DNA of 64,000 nt, from NCBI GenBank assembly GCA_050084515.1, contig CM114274.1, positions 17,980,001 through 18,044,000 of the forward strand, given 5' to 3'. The notes below the pieces were generated by a model, which worked only from the letters and a program-made list of their open reading frames with translations, was not told the origin of the DNA and did no database searches. This document shows, piece by piece, positions 25,413 through 36,839 of the stretch. The first letter of the stretch is position 1. Every line of letters begins with the position of its first letter. The stretch is from Blasia pusilla. Taxonomy: Eukaryota > Marchantiophyta > Marchantiopsida > Blasiales. The position numbers and the translations under genes are program-made.

Positions 25413-25588
25413 GTGAGATCAACTACACAATGGGTGGTCATTGTTGCATACCTCATCTACAATGCACTAGTGAAAAATCCTAACATGAAATTATCATCTT
25501 TGAGCACAAATTTCATATTAGGATTTTTCAGTCGTGCATTGCTGATGAGGTATGTAACAATGACCACCCATTGTGTAGTTGATCTCAC
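25413..25588. repeat. Long foldback hairpin (MITE or small-RNA precursor-like)
   Basis: The ends GTGAGATCAACTACACAATG (25413) and its exact reverse complement (ending 25588) open two arms of about 80 bp separated by a loop of about 18 nt. The outer 33 bp pair perfectly, and the inner part carries about seven mismatches (for example CATCTACAATG against CATCAGCAATG). A target duplication is not evident. It could be a foldback MITE or a young inverted-duplication small-RNA locus. Confidence 0.85.
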
Positions 25589-26892
25589 GAATTCTCGAAG
25601 ATGAGGACAGACGAAATGAACATGTTTGAGATGATTTTTTTGCCTAGGGAAGGTTAATGGAGTATTTTAACAAACTACCATCAAATACCATTTGAATATG
25701 GAGTAATGATTTCACCCATTTATAAACTAGAGAGAGGCTAGAACAAATTTTCAAGATCAGATGATGTTGTGTGAGAACTTTATGGGATAAACACCCATCA
25801 TGATTTATTTATCTGAATTATTGGTTAGATACAAGTACATAAAACTGTACAAACATAAGTTGGAATTGAATAAAAAAATATAACTTAGATTCATCAAATA
25901 GGGGGATTCAAACCTCAAACCCATCTCACAACCTATCTCACTTGGGATATGTTGCAAAGGTATTTTTGGCCTTCGTCTCATAGATTGAGGATTATTGTCA
26001 ACCCCTCTCTACATAATCATAAGCATATGCACCAGACGTAAGCCAAATTAAGTTCCCTATAGCAAGCATCGAAACTTGCCCAACTCCCAGGACGATTTCA
26101 TCCTTCTCACATCCGACCAATGAGATTGAGACCATTCGATGGCTATGTGGTGGATGGACATTTTGAAGGCACACGCTTTGAACCCTTTGCCTCCTTATCC
26201 CATAAAATTTCCTTCTTGAATGAAAGGGAATCTACAATTGGCGTGAATCCTTGTGATTGCATCAATCTCTTTTGTCTTCCCAACAGGAGATAGATGCAAT
26301 CATGAGTGTCAAGATAGCTCACTCCTCCTCACTGATGTGGTGTTGCCACAAGTCGGAGAATGCAAAAAATCTAGTAGCCCGGTCTAGTGCAGCTATATGG
26401 AGGCTTCATGCCATGATACTCAATGATGTGGTGTGAAAATAGCCGACACTCCCCCTCTTGTCAATAACTTGATCTTAAAAGTGTTGGTGCACCTTTGAGG
26501 TTGTTGGCATCATAGTGGGGCAATCCAACAACGTGTTGTCACTGTTGTGGCTTATTGCCACATCCCATAGTCATGAGTCATGATTGACTTGAAGTGGATA
26601 CCACATAAGACTACACATCTATGAGCGGCAAATGTTAATCAAAAGTATTAATGGGAAGCCCTTCTGCCATCATTGGTCAAACAATAGTAGAAGGATGGTG
26701 GACACTCACTATTTCACAAATGTGTGTACATGGATTTTATTTTAACTTTACTCAAACGTTTAGAAAAAAATGGTGTCTCCATATCAGCCATGGCCTTGGG
26801 AGACCCAAGACTACGGCCAATACAGATAATTTTTCTAATATTCCATGAAATTGCAAACCATTTTTGGTTGCATTCTTTGCTCATAGATCTAC
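25589..26892. other. No gene seen
   Basis: AT-leaning sequence between the foldback and the truncated LTR of element G0. No domain recognised on either strand. Confidence 0.4.
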
Positions 26893-27433
26893 AACTGATG
26901 GCATCTAAACATCAAGACGATCAAGTGCCAAAGTATCTCAAATTAAATCACAATCATTCATAATGTGCACAAAAATCCATCTTTCTCTCTCATATCAAAT
27001 CAAACCCACTCTCCTAATAAGACGGTTGGTCACTCACAAGACAAGGAGAGCCATAGCTCAACTGCCTTATTTGAAGAGGTTCAACAAAGAGAGAATGAGC
27101 TCCAAAGCTCCTTGGGTATACCTCCTTCCCTCTCTTAAGCCCTCTCCATGATAACCTATGCTTGCACGTCACCTCCTTGGCTCTTGACCTGCTTTGGGGG
27201 TCCAAGGGCCACTTCCCAAAGTGGAAAGTCTACCATTCTCCTAATAGTAACTTACCCAAAATAGTAAGTTTCTCTATATAGCTTCAAATGATCCAAAATG
27301 AAGAGGAAACCTACTCTCTCAAATTACGCAAGGCCTCAACACATCATCTTAGACCTCTTGAGGATGTCCTTTAGTATCCTCGCAGGCGCTTTACCATAAA
27401 CTTGTCAATCTATCCTAAGAGATCTGAAAACTA
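26893..27433 (-). repeat. 3' LTR of G0, end-truncated
   Basis: On the minus strand it begins near 27433 (TAGTTTTCAGATCTCTTAGG, corresponding to TATCACATCTTTTAGG in G2). It contains CTATATAG with the hairpin AAACTTAC...GTAAGTT just downstream (about 27245-27285) and the AGAGGGAAGGAGGTATACC block. The terminal block beginning TTTGAGATACTTTGG is cut off after about 50 bp at 26893. Confidence 0.8.
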
Positions 27434-27567
27434 TCGTTCGCATACACATCGCTACATAATATACATCGTTATCATTGAATACAAACACACAATATACCAT
27501 ACTAACTCATGGCATCTAAATATCTAGACGATCGTGTATCAAAATATTTCCAATCATCCCCCTAGTT
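27434..27567 (-). repeat. G0 polypurine tract and LTR-end duplicate ('A unit')
   Basis: Minus strand: CTAGGGGGATGA (polypurine tract, 27567-27554) is followed by about 120 bp starting TTGGAAATATTTTGATAC and ending TGTATGCGAACG. That block is a diverged copy of the last part of the LTR itself. The same arrangement occurs in G1 and G2. Confidence 0.75.
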
Positions 27568-27739
27568 GGTGGTTAGGTCCTTCTAACTCCACATAGCCAT
27601 CTATCCCTATCTACCATGATACACATCTCTAGGACGCTAAGCACAAAAGGCCGGGTGCTCATGTAGCCCCATCGTTAGTCGCCTTCTTGTCATCCATATC
27701 ACGAACACAAGTTTGGATCTATGACTTACCTACTATCTA

Positions 27740-27865
27740 CTCTATGTACACAAAGTAGATATTAGGTAGGGGCATATCTATTGTCCCTGAGAAACCCTAG
27801 TGGGAGTTGACATCAAACATGCCACGTGCTATGCTTTCAAACACCCATCACAGACTAGCATAGTG
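27740..27865 (-). pseudogene. PHD finger remnant at the G0 polyprotein C-terminus
   Basis: Minus-strand translation gives LVCDGC, then a stop where G1 has Trp, then HVACL, and later a stop (again a Trp position) followed by ICP. Spacing equals the PHD finger of G1 (CDGCSRGWHMMCL...WVCPRC). Both stops are TAG where the domain has TGG. The first CX2C pair is not clear. Confidence 0.7.
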
Positions 27866-28846
27866 GCTAGTAAGAACTATTGCTAAGTTTGGATTAATCG
27901 TACCATCAATTTTAGAAAGACAATATGACGCACAATTATGCATATGTTCTTTCCAAACCATACCATCGCATCCCTCCAATAAGAGAACACTTGATGACAA
28001 TAGATCATGCACTCTCAAGATGGTGCGCCCTACAGTCACATCCAATGCTATATGTGTTGTCTGTTGCAGGTAGATACAATCTCCTTGATGAAACTTCTGG
28101 TTCGTTGGTCGATAATCACCTCCCCGAATAGTCACATACGTGAAACTTTTTTGATGTTCTACGATTCCAAATCCTAAAATGCCATGGGCATAACTCTTCG
28201 ATATAACTCAACTCTCTGAGAAAATTTTCGCATCCATACATCAGGGTCATTGAGGTTCAACACCTCACTCGTATCGCGACAAATGGATGCATTAAAATTA
28301 GGCTCTCGGCCAGAAAGCAATAAGTACGGTGAGAAAGATGCAGAGGATGTGTGTATGTTGAATTTTTATACCATTGCCAACCATGGAAAATGTATGTCCC
28401 AATCTCCTAGGTGACCTCCCTCCAAGCCATACTTACATAAACCTCTCTTCACTATCTTCACTATCTATACAACTCTCTCCGCTAATCTATCCGCCTCGAG
28501 ATGATCTCGCGAAGTAATGCAGTGGTCAAGCAATGAATGATCACACAAGGCATGACATTCTCCGTGAAAGGTCTATCAAAACGTTACTTGATGCTCCATA
28601 AGAACTCAACACTTGATCTAGGAAGGCATACACTACTCCCTCACTTGCTTTGTCAAGTAATACAACAAAATCTATCCACATAACAACTATGGTGCTCCAT
28701 CAAAGGTAAAGGTTGTGCAAAATCCGATCTCCATCTCTAACCTAAACCCATGATTGGCAGCCGAAGCAACTGAGGAGTCAAAGCATTTGATGATGCCTGG
28801 ACTCGATCACATACCAATAATGCCATGCATCGGGCAAAAACTTATT
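27848..28846 (-). pseudogene. G0 integrase, catalytic core and C-terminal part
   Basis: The C-terminal part (27848-28135) is open and reads TIRGGDYRPTNQKFHQGDCI, LLLEGCDGMVWKEHMHNC and so on, matching G1 and G2. The core upstream is riddled with stops but keeps PLPIMGLG-like and CVCD/CDRV landmarks (VCDRVQASSNALTPQLL). The frame runs directly into the G1 insertion at 28847 and resumes at 37741. Confidence 0.85.
28843..28846. other. Target duplication TATT, left copy (G1)
   Basis: TATT lies immediately before the TGTC start of G1 and again at 37741-37744 directly after its GACA end. Confidence 0.75.
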
Positions 28847-29113
28847 TGTCATGACCATACGGATTATGTCGTAGAGTATGGTGTGCTAGTAGAGGCCATT
28901 CCTTATGTAGGACCGTAGTGGATTGATAGAGATGCGGTTCCATACATAGGGTTGGGGGTTACTCAGTTGGGGGTGACTTTCCCAGTAGGGCCTGCTCTTA
29001 GGTTTGAGGATATAAGGTGGAGTGCACTCAAAGAACAGTCAGTTCTTTGAGTTGAGCCTGTTGCGTTGGGAGTTAGCCTTGGTAGTGAGTAGAGCTCTTG
29101 GCTATGGTGTTTC
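28847..29113 (+). repeat. G1 5' LTR (matching part only)
   Basis: Matches 37264-37532 almost base for base, including the TATA-like GATATAAGG and the following hairpin TCAAAGAAC...GTTCTTTGA. After GGTGTTTC the sequence departs from the 3' LTR, so the rest of this LTR was deleted or replaced. Confidence 0.9.
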
Positions 29114-29844
29114 GAGGCAACTCGTGGTAGCTCGGGGCGAGTGGGCGTGAGAGGCGGAGTAAGGAGCAAGGAGCAAGCAAGCAAGCTTGCTTGCTTGGGC
29201 GTGAGGTAATTTTTGCAGGATTTGGGATTTGAGTTTTGCATAACTGGTCACCCATCTTTGGGCTATTCTGCCTGGAGGACGCTTAACTGCTGAGTTCTTA
29301 ACTATGCTAGTGTCATGTTGTTGTAGCTCATTTGGTCTTTGTTCGGAGATGTGTTAGGTGCTTTATGCATCTCAGGTTTTTGGTTGATGTACCTCTAGCG
29401 CATAGTACGGTGTAGCCTCTCCATGCAGGTGATATTTTCAGGTCTTTGCGAGTTCGACTAGTACGTCATCGACCCGGCGGCGGAGTAGCTATTTGCGTTA
29501 GAATTGTGTGGTGGGTTTTGTGGATTCAGGGGCACCACGTTTGGTGGATTGTGTTACCTTGATTTCCATTTGCGGTTGGAGGGTTGTCGTTGGACTTCTG
29601 TGTTTGGATCCCCTCCATCGTGCTTTTGCTTGCGCGCCCATTGTTAGGGTTGACGCTGATTTCGAGAGTAGTGTTACTCCTGTGTGCTCCGATAGTGAGG
29701 CCGAGGAGTGATGACAGATGAGACCGTGGGAGGCTTCTTGTAGTGATGAGAGGTTAGATTGCCTACACCCATAGCTAGTAGAGGTACAATAGTAGAGCGA
29801 CATCGAGGTCACTTGGGTAATTTGGTGGTGGTGCGGCATCGGCG
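29114..29844 (+). other. G1 leader region with a 24-bp palindrome
   Basis: Between the LTR and recognisable gag. A perfect palindrome of 24 bp (CAAGCAAGCAAG and its complement) sits at 29174-29197. I do not recognise a primer binding site. Frames on the minus strand in this region are antisense shadows. Confidence 0.55.
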
Positions 29845-31347
29845 TTGGTCATCACGAGAGTCGGGTGGTGGTTGGGGACCGTGGTGCGGGCGATGGTGGT
29901 TTCACGGAGTGGATTTAGGTATCGGCTACCTTTTCCACTTCCGACGGTTGATGAAGAGGAGGACCAGGATGTTCCAAACACCGAGTCTTCTACGTTGTTA
30001 TCGAGTGTTGCGGCTCCATTGATTTGGGACATGGACGGTGGATATGGGGCCATGAAGGGCCCACGACGATACTTTGGGTGCAAAGTGGGCACCATTGAGT
30101 TGGAGGACTTCATGCAAGAGTTTGATACGTGGTGTGATATGCGGATGTTATGAACGCCACGTTGTTTACACCCTTCTTGGCTTGGAAGGGTTGTTTCAAA
30201 GACTTGGAAGGACCACCCATGGATGATTACCATGAGTTTAGGAAGGACCATGTTCTTTGAGATTGAGGCATGGAGACAATATTGGTCTCCGGCTATGTGT
30301 CTATCATCCATGGTGGTATTGGTAGTAGTGCTCCTACTATGCCACCACCCGTGTTGAGTGTTACGAGTACGAGCCGGAGTGGGGGTACGGTGGAGGTACT
30401 AGTAGGGGGTACTAGTGGAGGTACTAGTGCCCCACCATCGTTAGCCCGGTTGCAGAGTTCTTCAAGAGGTTGAAGAAGAACTATCAAGGAGTGAAGATGG
30501 AGAAGTTGAGGAATCTTCAGGACTTTGAGCGAAAAAGACTGGTGAGAGTCTTCGTGAGGCATACACGCGTATGCAACGCTTGATTTCGATTACCAGGGTG
30601 TGACCGAGGATCACGCTTGATCCGATTTTGGTACGGGATCTTGGACAGAGATTTGCGCCGTGAGGGTACGTGATGCTACTCTTATGAGTGATGATTCACC
30701 CACATTGACCCATGTGTTTGCTTTATCCGAGAAGATTGAGCTTAACATGGTGAAGGAGAGAGTGGTGACATCCGCATTCAAGAGGGGATACAACTACTAC
30801 TTCTCGGGTTCAGCCGCCCACCCGTGATCTCGTAGTAGTGGTGGTGGTAGTAGTAGTGGGAGTCGTGGGGGTACACGCGACCTCGTCAAGTCCTAGAGGG
30901 ACATTTGTGCAGAGACCATTGCCTTCATTTTTGCTGCCCCAGAAGGGGCGATCATGTTGGACATGTGGAGGTGATCATGTTAGGAAGTTTTGTCCCCAAG
31001 AGGATGGGAGACGGACTTTGGAGGATGGGCCTCGATCGGCCCCAACTCAGTGTGATCATTGCGGGAGACTAGGTCATCCTCGAGAGCGTTGCTTTGATCT
31101 CCATCCCGAGTTGAGATCAGGCCGTGGCCGTGGTGGAGTAGCTCGAGAGGCCGAGGTGGTAGAGGTGGTAGGGGTGGTAGAGGTGGACCGGTGGTTGGAG
31201 AGCCTCACGGTGGCTACCCCTACCACTCACGACAGAGTCGACTATGGTGCCAGGATTGAGCGATTGGAGCGAAGTTGGCTACTATGGTGGTATCCAAAGA
31301 TAGATCACGTTCGGGAGCAGGGGCTTCCATCTCTTATGGAGGGATGA
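29845..31347 (+). pseudogene. G1 gag (capsid and zinc-knuckle nucleocapsid), broken
   Basis: Conceptual pieces include a capsid-like stretch after 30450 (FFKRLKKNYQGVKMEKLRN, SLREAYTRMQRLISI, LSEKIELNMV) spread over frames, a Ser/Gly/Thr/Val low-complexity run, then two CCHC zinc knuckles in the open stretch 30838-31347: CWTCGGDHVRKFC (30955-30993) and CDHCGRLGHPRERC (31051-31092). The knuckles bind packaged RNA in this family. The N-terminal part is interrupted by frameshifts, for example near 30150. Confidence 0.8.
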
Positions 31348-31722
31348 TCTCTCTTATATGGCGAAAGTGCGGCAAAGACAAAAGGTTGAGGCATCGGTGC
31401 GATTCACGAGAGGAGCCACTCTAGCGTCGAGCCACGTGGTGCTCTTGTGGAGTTGGACCCACAGAGGGGTGAGGTCGGGAGGGCAGCTAGGCTTCCCGGT
31501 CATTCTTGTTGTCGAGGTGCTTAGGACTCCATCCATGGTTCCTACGTAGCCTATTGAGCCGCAAAGTGGGGATCGAGGCATCTACATCGCGTGTAGTAGA
31601 CACGGATGCAAAGATCAATGCAAGATTCGGATGGCAACCGGTGTTGGGATCCCCATTGTTTTCGGCCATGGAGCCGATGGCTTTAGGAGTTGACTTAGCT
31701 CTGTATTTGATTAGCGACCACG

Positions 31723-32530
31723 TTGTGTGAACGTGGGGATGTTACTGCTACACGTGTTGAGGTGGATGAGGGTGTTGCGGTGGAGCTACCCTCTATGCCA
31801 GGAGTAGCATTGAGTACCAGTGCTACTTGGCAGGCAGCAGCGGCGAAGATGGATGCATTACCAGCCCGGCCAGCCATTGATCGTGAGAGGCTCACACCTG
31901 GTGTATGTATGTTGGACAACCAGAGTGGGATCTTCCGATTGGTGAGTCCTACAGACAGTGTATAGACCGGATAGAGTCTTGTTAGACTCTGGTGCCCAAC
32001 CTTTGATGTTGGGAAAGGCGGCATGTATTGGTTTGGGTATTCGGAGGTCAGAGCTTGAGCCTTGCCCATTCCAGATTCAAACATCACTTGGAGGAGCCAA
32101 TGATAGGTCTCAATTCATGACACGGGAAAAGTTTTCTGTACAGTTGAGACCAGATCATGCGACTGATAGCTCCCGATTGGGAGTATCTCTGGGTAGTCAC
32201 ATCAGCCGAGTCGTATGATGTACTAGTTGGAGGAGCAGTATTGGACCCGATGGGTTTTCAGATGGATTACTCGACTGAGACAGCATCTTACAGACCTGGT
32301 TGGCAGTCCGGGGATGGACGTATGAGCCAAGTTCCTGTGAGATTTATTTCTGGGGCTCGACCAAGAGGGTCTTCCCCAACAGTGTTAGCATCTGTGGCTG
32401 GTTTTAGTGGAGTAGTCACTTGGCCAGAGACTTTGGAAGGTAATGTTTTCGCTATGGATTCTCTTGCGCATGAGGAGGTAGAGGAGGTCCCTATTTTTGC
32501 AGCAGTGGCATCCTCATCGTTGGATGTGCC
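31723..32530 (+). pseudogene. G1 aspartic protease region, frameshifted
   Basis: The retropepsin active site reads LLDSGAQPLMLGKAA, with Asp-Ser-Gly at 31985-31993. A frame change follows near 32200, then SYDVLVGGAVLDPMGF. In retroelements this enzyme dimerises and cuts the polyprotein. G2 carries the same downstream SYSVLVGGAVLYPMGF, supporting the assignment. Confidence 0.8.
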
Positions 32531-32619
32531 ACTTTGGAGTTCAGGCGGTGCACTACGGCTTGGTGTGAGGCAGTTATACCTCACGAGGAAGAGGAGGCCC
32601 CACGGCGGACTCCTACTTC

Positions 32620-33690
32620 TGGTCCGATTGGGTTATCCCTTTGGATACTACACCCATTGTATGGCAAAGTATCCGCGGAGGGCATTTGTGTGTTAGATCT
32701 CTTTGGTGGGATTAGCACCTTTGGTTTGGCGGGATGTTAGTCGGTATTCTTGTGCGGAGATACGTGTATGTGGAGCGAGATGAGACGGCCCGAGAGAGTC
32801 TCATCCCGACATATTGGTCGATTGATGCGGAGATATCCGAGTTGTTGCCGCCATCGCCTATTCGTGGGTACCAGCGTGCTTTACCATCACACATTGCATT
32901 GTTGGCGCGCAGGACCTTGAGAGGGTTGGTCCTGTGGATTTGGTGATTCTTTGGATGGCCATGTCGAAGTCATACACGTCTTTGGTCGTGGTGAGGGATT
33001 ACATGACCCTAGGTCTCGATTGTTTTGGGAGATGTTACGGGTGTTACGACATCTTCAGTTCATCAGCACGTGCTCTAGCTTACATTCTCGAGAATGTTCC
33101 ATTGTTGGGTGACACTCGGACCCGGATGATGGCGAGTGTTCATGAGGTGCGGTCTTGATTGGACCAGCGGTATTGTTGGATGCTGGCATGAGTTGGCTCA
33201 CAGGCACATCGCCCACGCTTGTGGTGGACAAACTTGTTGCCTAGGGAGGTTCTACGTCGAGCATATGATGCAAAGGCTGGCGGGATCCTCACCTTACATG
33301 GATAGTATCTTGATCTTGGCGACTTTCTCAAGTGGTGAGGGTTATTGATCGGTCACCCATGGCGTTGCAGTGAACCGTGTGGGCCACCTAGGATGGCACT
33401 ACCCACATTTGTGAGTTTTCCCGCGTCACATGCCTACGGGGAAGGTGGTCCCGGGCTTGTATGGGATTCTCATGTGCGGACAGTTGGTGGAGCCTAACGC
33501 TGATGAGAGAGAGCGTGCGATGGGATTTGCTCTTTGGTGTGACAACGGTTGCTTCTATTTCGAGGCTTCATGACGTCATGTGTTGGGTCAAAGCCATGGA
33601 CCTGAATTGTTTGACTTGGATTTTGAGTCTTGGTATGGCGAGCGTCGACTTCGGACTATGTCAGTGGGTCTTCCACCCCTTGTAATGAGC
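32620..33690 (+). pseudogene. G1 C5-cytosine DNA methyltransferase domain
   Basis: Lies between protease and reverse transcriptase. Motif I is VLDLFGGIST (AdoMet binding, 32690-32719), followed by RRYVYVERDETAR. After a frame change comes motif IV GWPCRSHTR, with the catalytic Pro-Cys (Cys codon 32962-32964; the usual Gln after Cys is Arg). Motif VI is AYILENVPLLGDTRTR, with Glu-Asn-Val at 33090-33098. A motif IX-like RPRLWWTNLLPREVLRRAY lies at about 33210-33270, after another frame change. The C-terminal VLGQ/LNCLTWIL region near 33590 resembles the DNMT3 end. Overall form (short, ENV motif, GFP..T..LG.. end) is closer to DNMT3/DRM enzymes than to DNMT1, from visible motifs only. At least three frameshifts make this copy inactive. 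Confidence 0.85.
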
Positions 33691-34199
33691 TCGATGGCTA
33701 CCGGGGACGGTAGAGGCATCGGTGAAGCGAGGAGAGTAGTATTTTGCATCCTTGGAGTAAATGGGATGTAATGGTGGGCATGTGGAGTTGGTTGCTCATC
33801 TTTGGTGGAGGAGTTATTTGCTCGAGATGATGGTGTAGCTAAGGGTGTACCATCTTGTGAGGGGGTTATGAGTGACCAATGGCATCGTCCTCTCCCTCTA
33901 GTGTGCGGTGGAGGAGACTTGGGAGCCATTACTTGGGCCCAAGCTTACGGGAGGTGAGAAACGACGCTGACACACGGTTCCTACGTGCTTATAGGAGTTG
34001 TTTTGCCTTTAGCATGAAGGAGTTGGGTTCTCTGGTTGGACCCGGTATACGGATTGATTTGGCTAGTGATACGCCAATCTTCCGTCGTCCCCTGATATAG
34101 TGATATGGAGAGGGACTTGATTGAGTAGGACGTTGGACCTTTTGGAGGCTGGATTAGTGGAGTTGTCGCATGGAGAGTATGCATCGCCCACTTTGTCAT
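33691..34199 (+). other. G1 linker between methyltransferase and reverse transcriptase
   Basis: Corresponds to 42190-42830 of G2. Fragments shared by the two (ELGSLVGPGIRIDLASDTPI in G1) show it is translated polyprotein, probably the reverse transcriptase N-terminal extension. No catalytic motif. Confidence 0.6.
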
Positions 34200-35511
34200 G
34201 CTCGCTAAAAGGATATGCATGGCAACTACACGGATAGGCGGATGTGTGGAGATTACCGCCCTATCAATCGGCAAACCAAGGTCGATAGGTATGCCATGCC
34301 TACACTGAGGAGATCTTTGATGTGGTGGGACAGCAAAGATTTTCAAGATTTTTGGATCTTGAGGCGAGATACCATCAATTGCCGATTCGGGAGAGAGTGA
34401 CAAGGCCAAGACAAAGACATTTTGGGGTGTCAACTCATGGCAAGGATTGTTTGTACCAGTGGAAATTCTTACCCTTTGGGTTGAAGAATGCACCTGCTGA
34501 GTTTCAAAGAGTGATGGACGGGATCCTAGCAGGTTGGATTTTGTTCGGTGTTACATTGATGATATCTTGGTGTTCAGTAACACGGTGGAGGAGCATCAGA
34601 TACATTTGCAGATGGTGTTTGAGCGGTTGAAAGCTCATGGTCTACGTTTGCATCCAGGAAAGTGTAAGTTCTTCCATGAGGATGTTGAGTACTTGGGTCA
34701 TGTGATCTATCCAGGTGGTTTGGGAGTTCAGCTAGCAAAGGTGGAGGCTATTGCACTTATTCCGCGTCCGGTAGATGTGAGTAGAGTTCGAGCATTCATG
34801 GGATTGGCGAACTACTATCGGAGGTATGTGAAGGGATTTAGTGCTATGGCAAAGCCTTTGAACCAATTGCTGAAATCAGATCAAGAGTGGCACTGGGGAG
34901 ATGATCAGGAGAGAGCTTTTGTGGAGCTTAAGGCCCAGTTGGTGGCGGCGCCTATCTTGAGGAGACCTATCAGAGGGCGCCCATTCCAGTTACACACTGA
35001 TTGGAGTAGGTTGGGACTTGGAGCGGTGTTGACACAACATGATGATGAGCACATGGAGTTTGTGGTGGCCTATGCAAGTCGTTCGAATAATACAGCGGAG
35101 TCGCGCTATAGTTTATATGAGGGAGAGTGCTTGGCAGTAGTGTGGGTTGTGGCACACTTTAGGTGTTACTTGTTTGGCACCCAGTTTACCCTTGTTACTG
35201 ATCACCAACCGCTCAAGTGGTTGATGGAGTCGGACAAGCTTACAGGGAAGCTTGCACGATGGGCTCTTATCTTACAGGATTATGACTTCCAAGTGGTACA
35301 TAGACCTGGAGTTGCCAACCTTGATGCTGATGGGTTGAGTAGGAACCCATGTACTAGCCAAGAGGATACAACAGGGGCTAGATGGCATGGCGAGGTTGAT
35401 GAGGAGATGGTGCCAGGTTGGCATGCATCCGCCTTTTTATGTTGGTTAGGGGTGGACTCTAGTATGGAGGACCACGTGATATCTTACTCTAGTCAGAGGG
35501 TAGATGGCTAG
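34200..35511 (+). pseudogene. G1 reverse transcriptase and RNase H
   Basis: Reverse transcriptase begins with RRMCGDYRPINRQTK (about 34230) and continues through frame changes near 34320-34530. From 34534 to 35511 it is one open frame of 325 aa: CYIDDILVFSNT (catalytic Tyr-Ile-Asp-Asp), EYLGHVIYPGGLGV, VRAFMGLANYYRRYVKGF, the connection FQLHTDWSRLGLGAVL, and RNase H with YSLYEGECLAVVWVVAHFR and TLVTDHQPLKWL. The frame ends after the chromovirus-like linker QVVHRPGVANLDADGLSRNP. It copies element RNA into DNA and degrades the RNA strand. Confidence 0.95.
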
Positions 35512-35539
35512 CCTTCAGATCCTAAGGTTGGAGATGGTG

Positions 35540-36839
35540 GTACGGATCAGCGTGATATTCATGATGATGCGTTGGTGTTGGAGTTCCTACCGACCAGTAG
35601 GGTGCCAGGCATAGTGAGTGCCAAGGAGCGAGACCGTGTTCTTCAACGTGCTAAGAGGTATCGATTGGAGGAACACATATTCTCCGCGTGTGGGAGGATG
35701 GTAGAGTACGAGTAGTGCCACATTTGGCTCAGAGAGAGCGCATTGTGCGACATGCCCATGAGGAGTTGGGACATTTTGGGGTAAAGCATACGTATAGCTT
35801 ACTCCTTGGCCAATATTGGTGGCGTGGCATGCATACTCAGGTGCAGTAGTTGGTGTCACGTTGTATGGTTTGTGACCGGGTGAGGGCATCATTTAATGCC
35901 CCTACACCACAATTACACCCCTTGCCTATTATGGGGTTGGGTTACCATTGGAGTGTGGACTTTGCGGGACCGTTACCGTTGGATGCGACATCATCGATAT
36001 GTGTTGGTGATGGTGGAGCACTTCTCCAAGTGGATTGAGTTGGTGGCATTACCGGACAAGGCGAGTGAGGGAACGGCGTATGCGTTTCTGGATAGAGTGC
36101 TTAGTCATTTTGGTGCACCACCTGAAGTCTTGACCGACCAGAGTACAGAGTTTGTGGTGAGTTTGGTCTTGTGTGACAAGGCGTTGATTGATCATCGGAC
36201 CACGTCTCGAGATCATCCGAGGCGGATGGTTTGGATGAGCGTGTGGTTCAGGACGGTGAAGAGGGCATTGCACAAGTATGGCCTCTGAAGGGCATCTTGG
36301 AGACCAGGATATTTAGTTGCCATGGTTAGCCATGGGGTATAGGTTCGATCGCCAAGCATCCTTGGCTTCCTTCTCACCTTATTTTCTCGTTATACGGCCG
36401 AGATCCGGACTTGCTAGCAGCAATTGGCCGGGAGTCTAGTGAGGTGGTGAACCTTGATGACCCGAGAGATGTGGATGAGGGTGTGTTCTCGAGCGGAGCT
36501 CTTTCGGAGAGTTATGCCAACAGCCTTTGAGAATCTTGCCATTGCTCAACACAGGGATACGTTGCGATATGCAACCATTCGAGGTGGAGGTTATCGACCA
36601 TCGATTCAGAGGTTCCATGTGGGGACTATGTCTATTTTGCAGCAGATTGCCCGACAACGTTGGATGTGACGGCAGCCGCACTATTTTACGAAAGCGCGAG
36701 GTGTTAGCTTCGGAGTTCTCATGTTGGAGGGTCGTGATGGAGTTGTTTGGAAGGACCATGTGCGTAATTGTGCGCCATGTCATCTTCCAAATGTGGATGG
36801 TATCTTATTGACCCAAGCTTAGCCATGATACGTGCTAGC
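35540..36839 (+). pseudogene. G1 integrase
   Basis: The HHCC zinc domain is HAHEELGHFG..TYSLL..WRGM (about 35750-35860), with CMVC closing the finger. The catalytic core has VDFAGPL (first Asp), VLTDQSTEF (second Asp) and, across a frame change, a Glu in the GLDERVV block. The C-terminal part has AT.RGGGYRPSIQRFHVG and VWKDHVRNCAPCHLPN. It is disrupted by a TAG near 35850 (at a Gln position, VQ-stop) and frameshifts near 36170, 36290, 36530 and 36670. A chromodomain is absent; a PHD finger follows instead. Confidence 0.9.

Noticed and set aside
29775-30311. Minus-strand frame of 178 codons in the gag region of G1
   Set aside because: Antisense to gag; low-complexity and no similarity.
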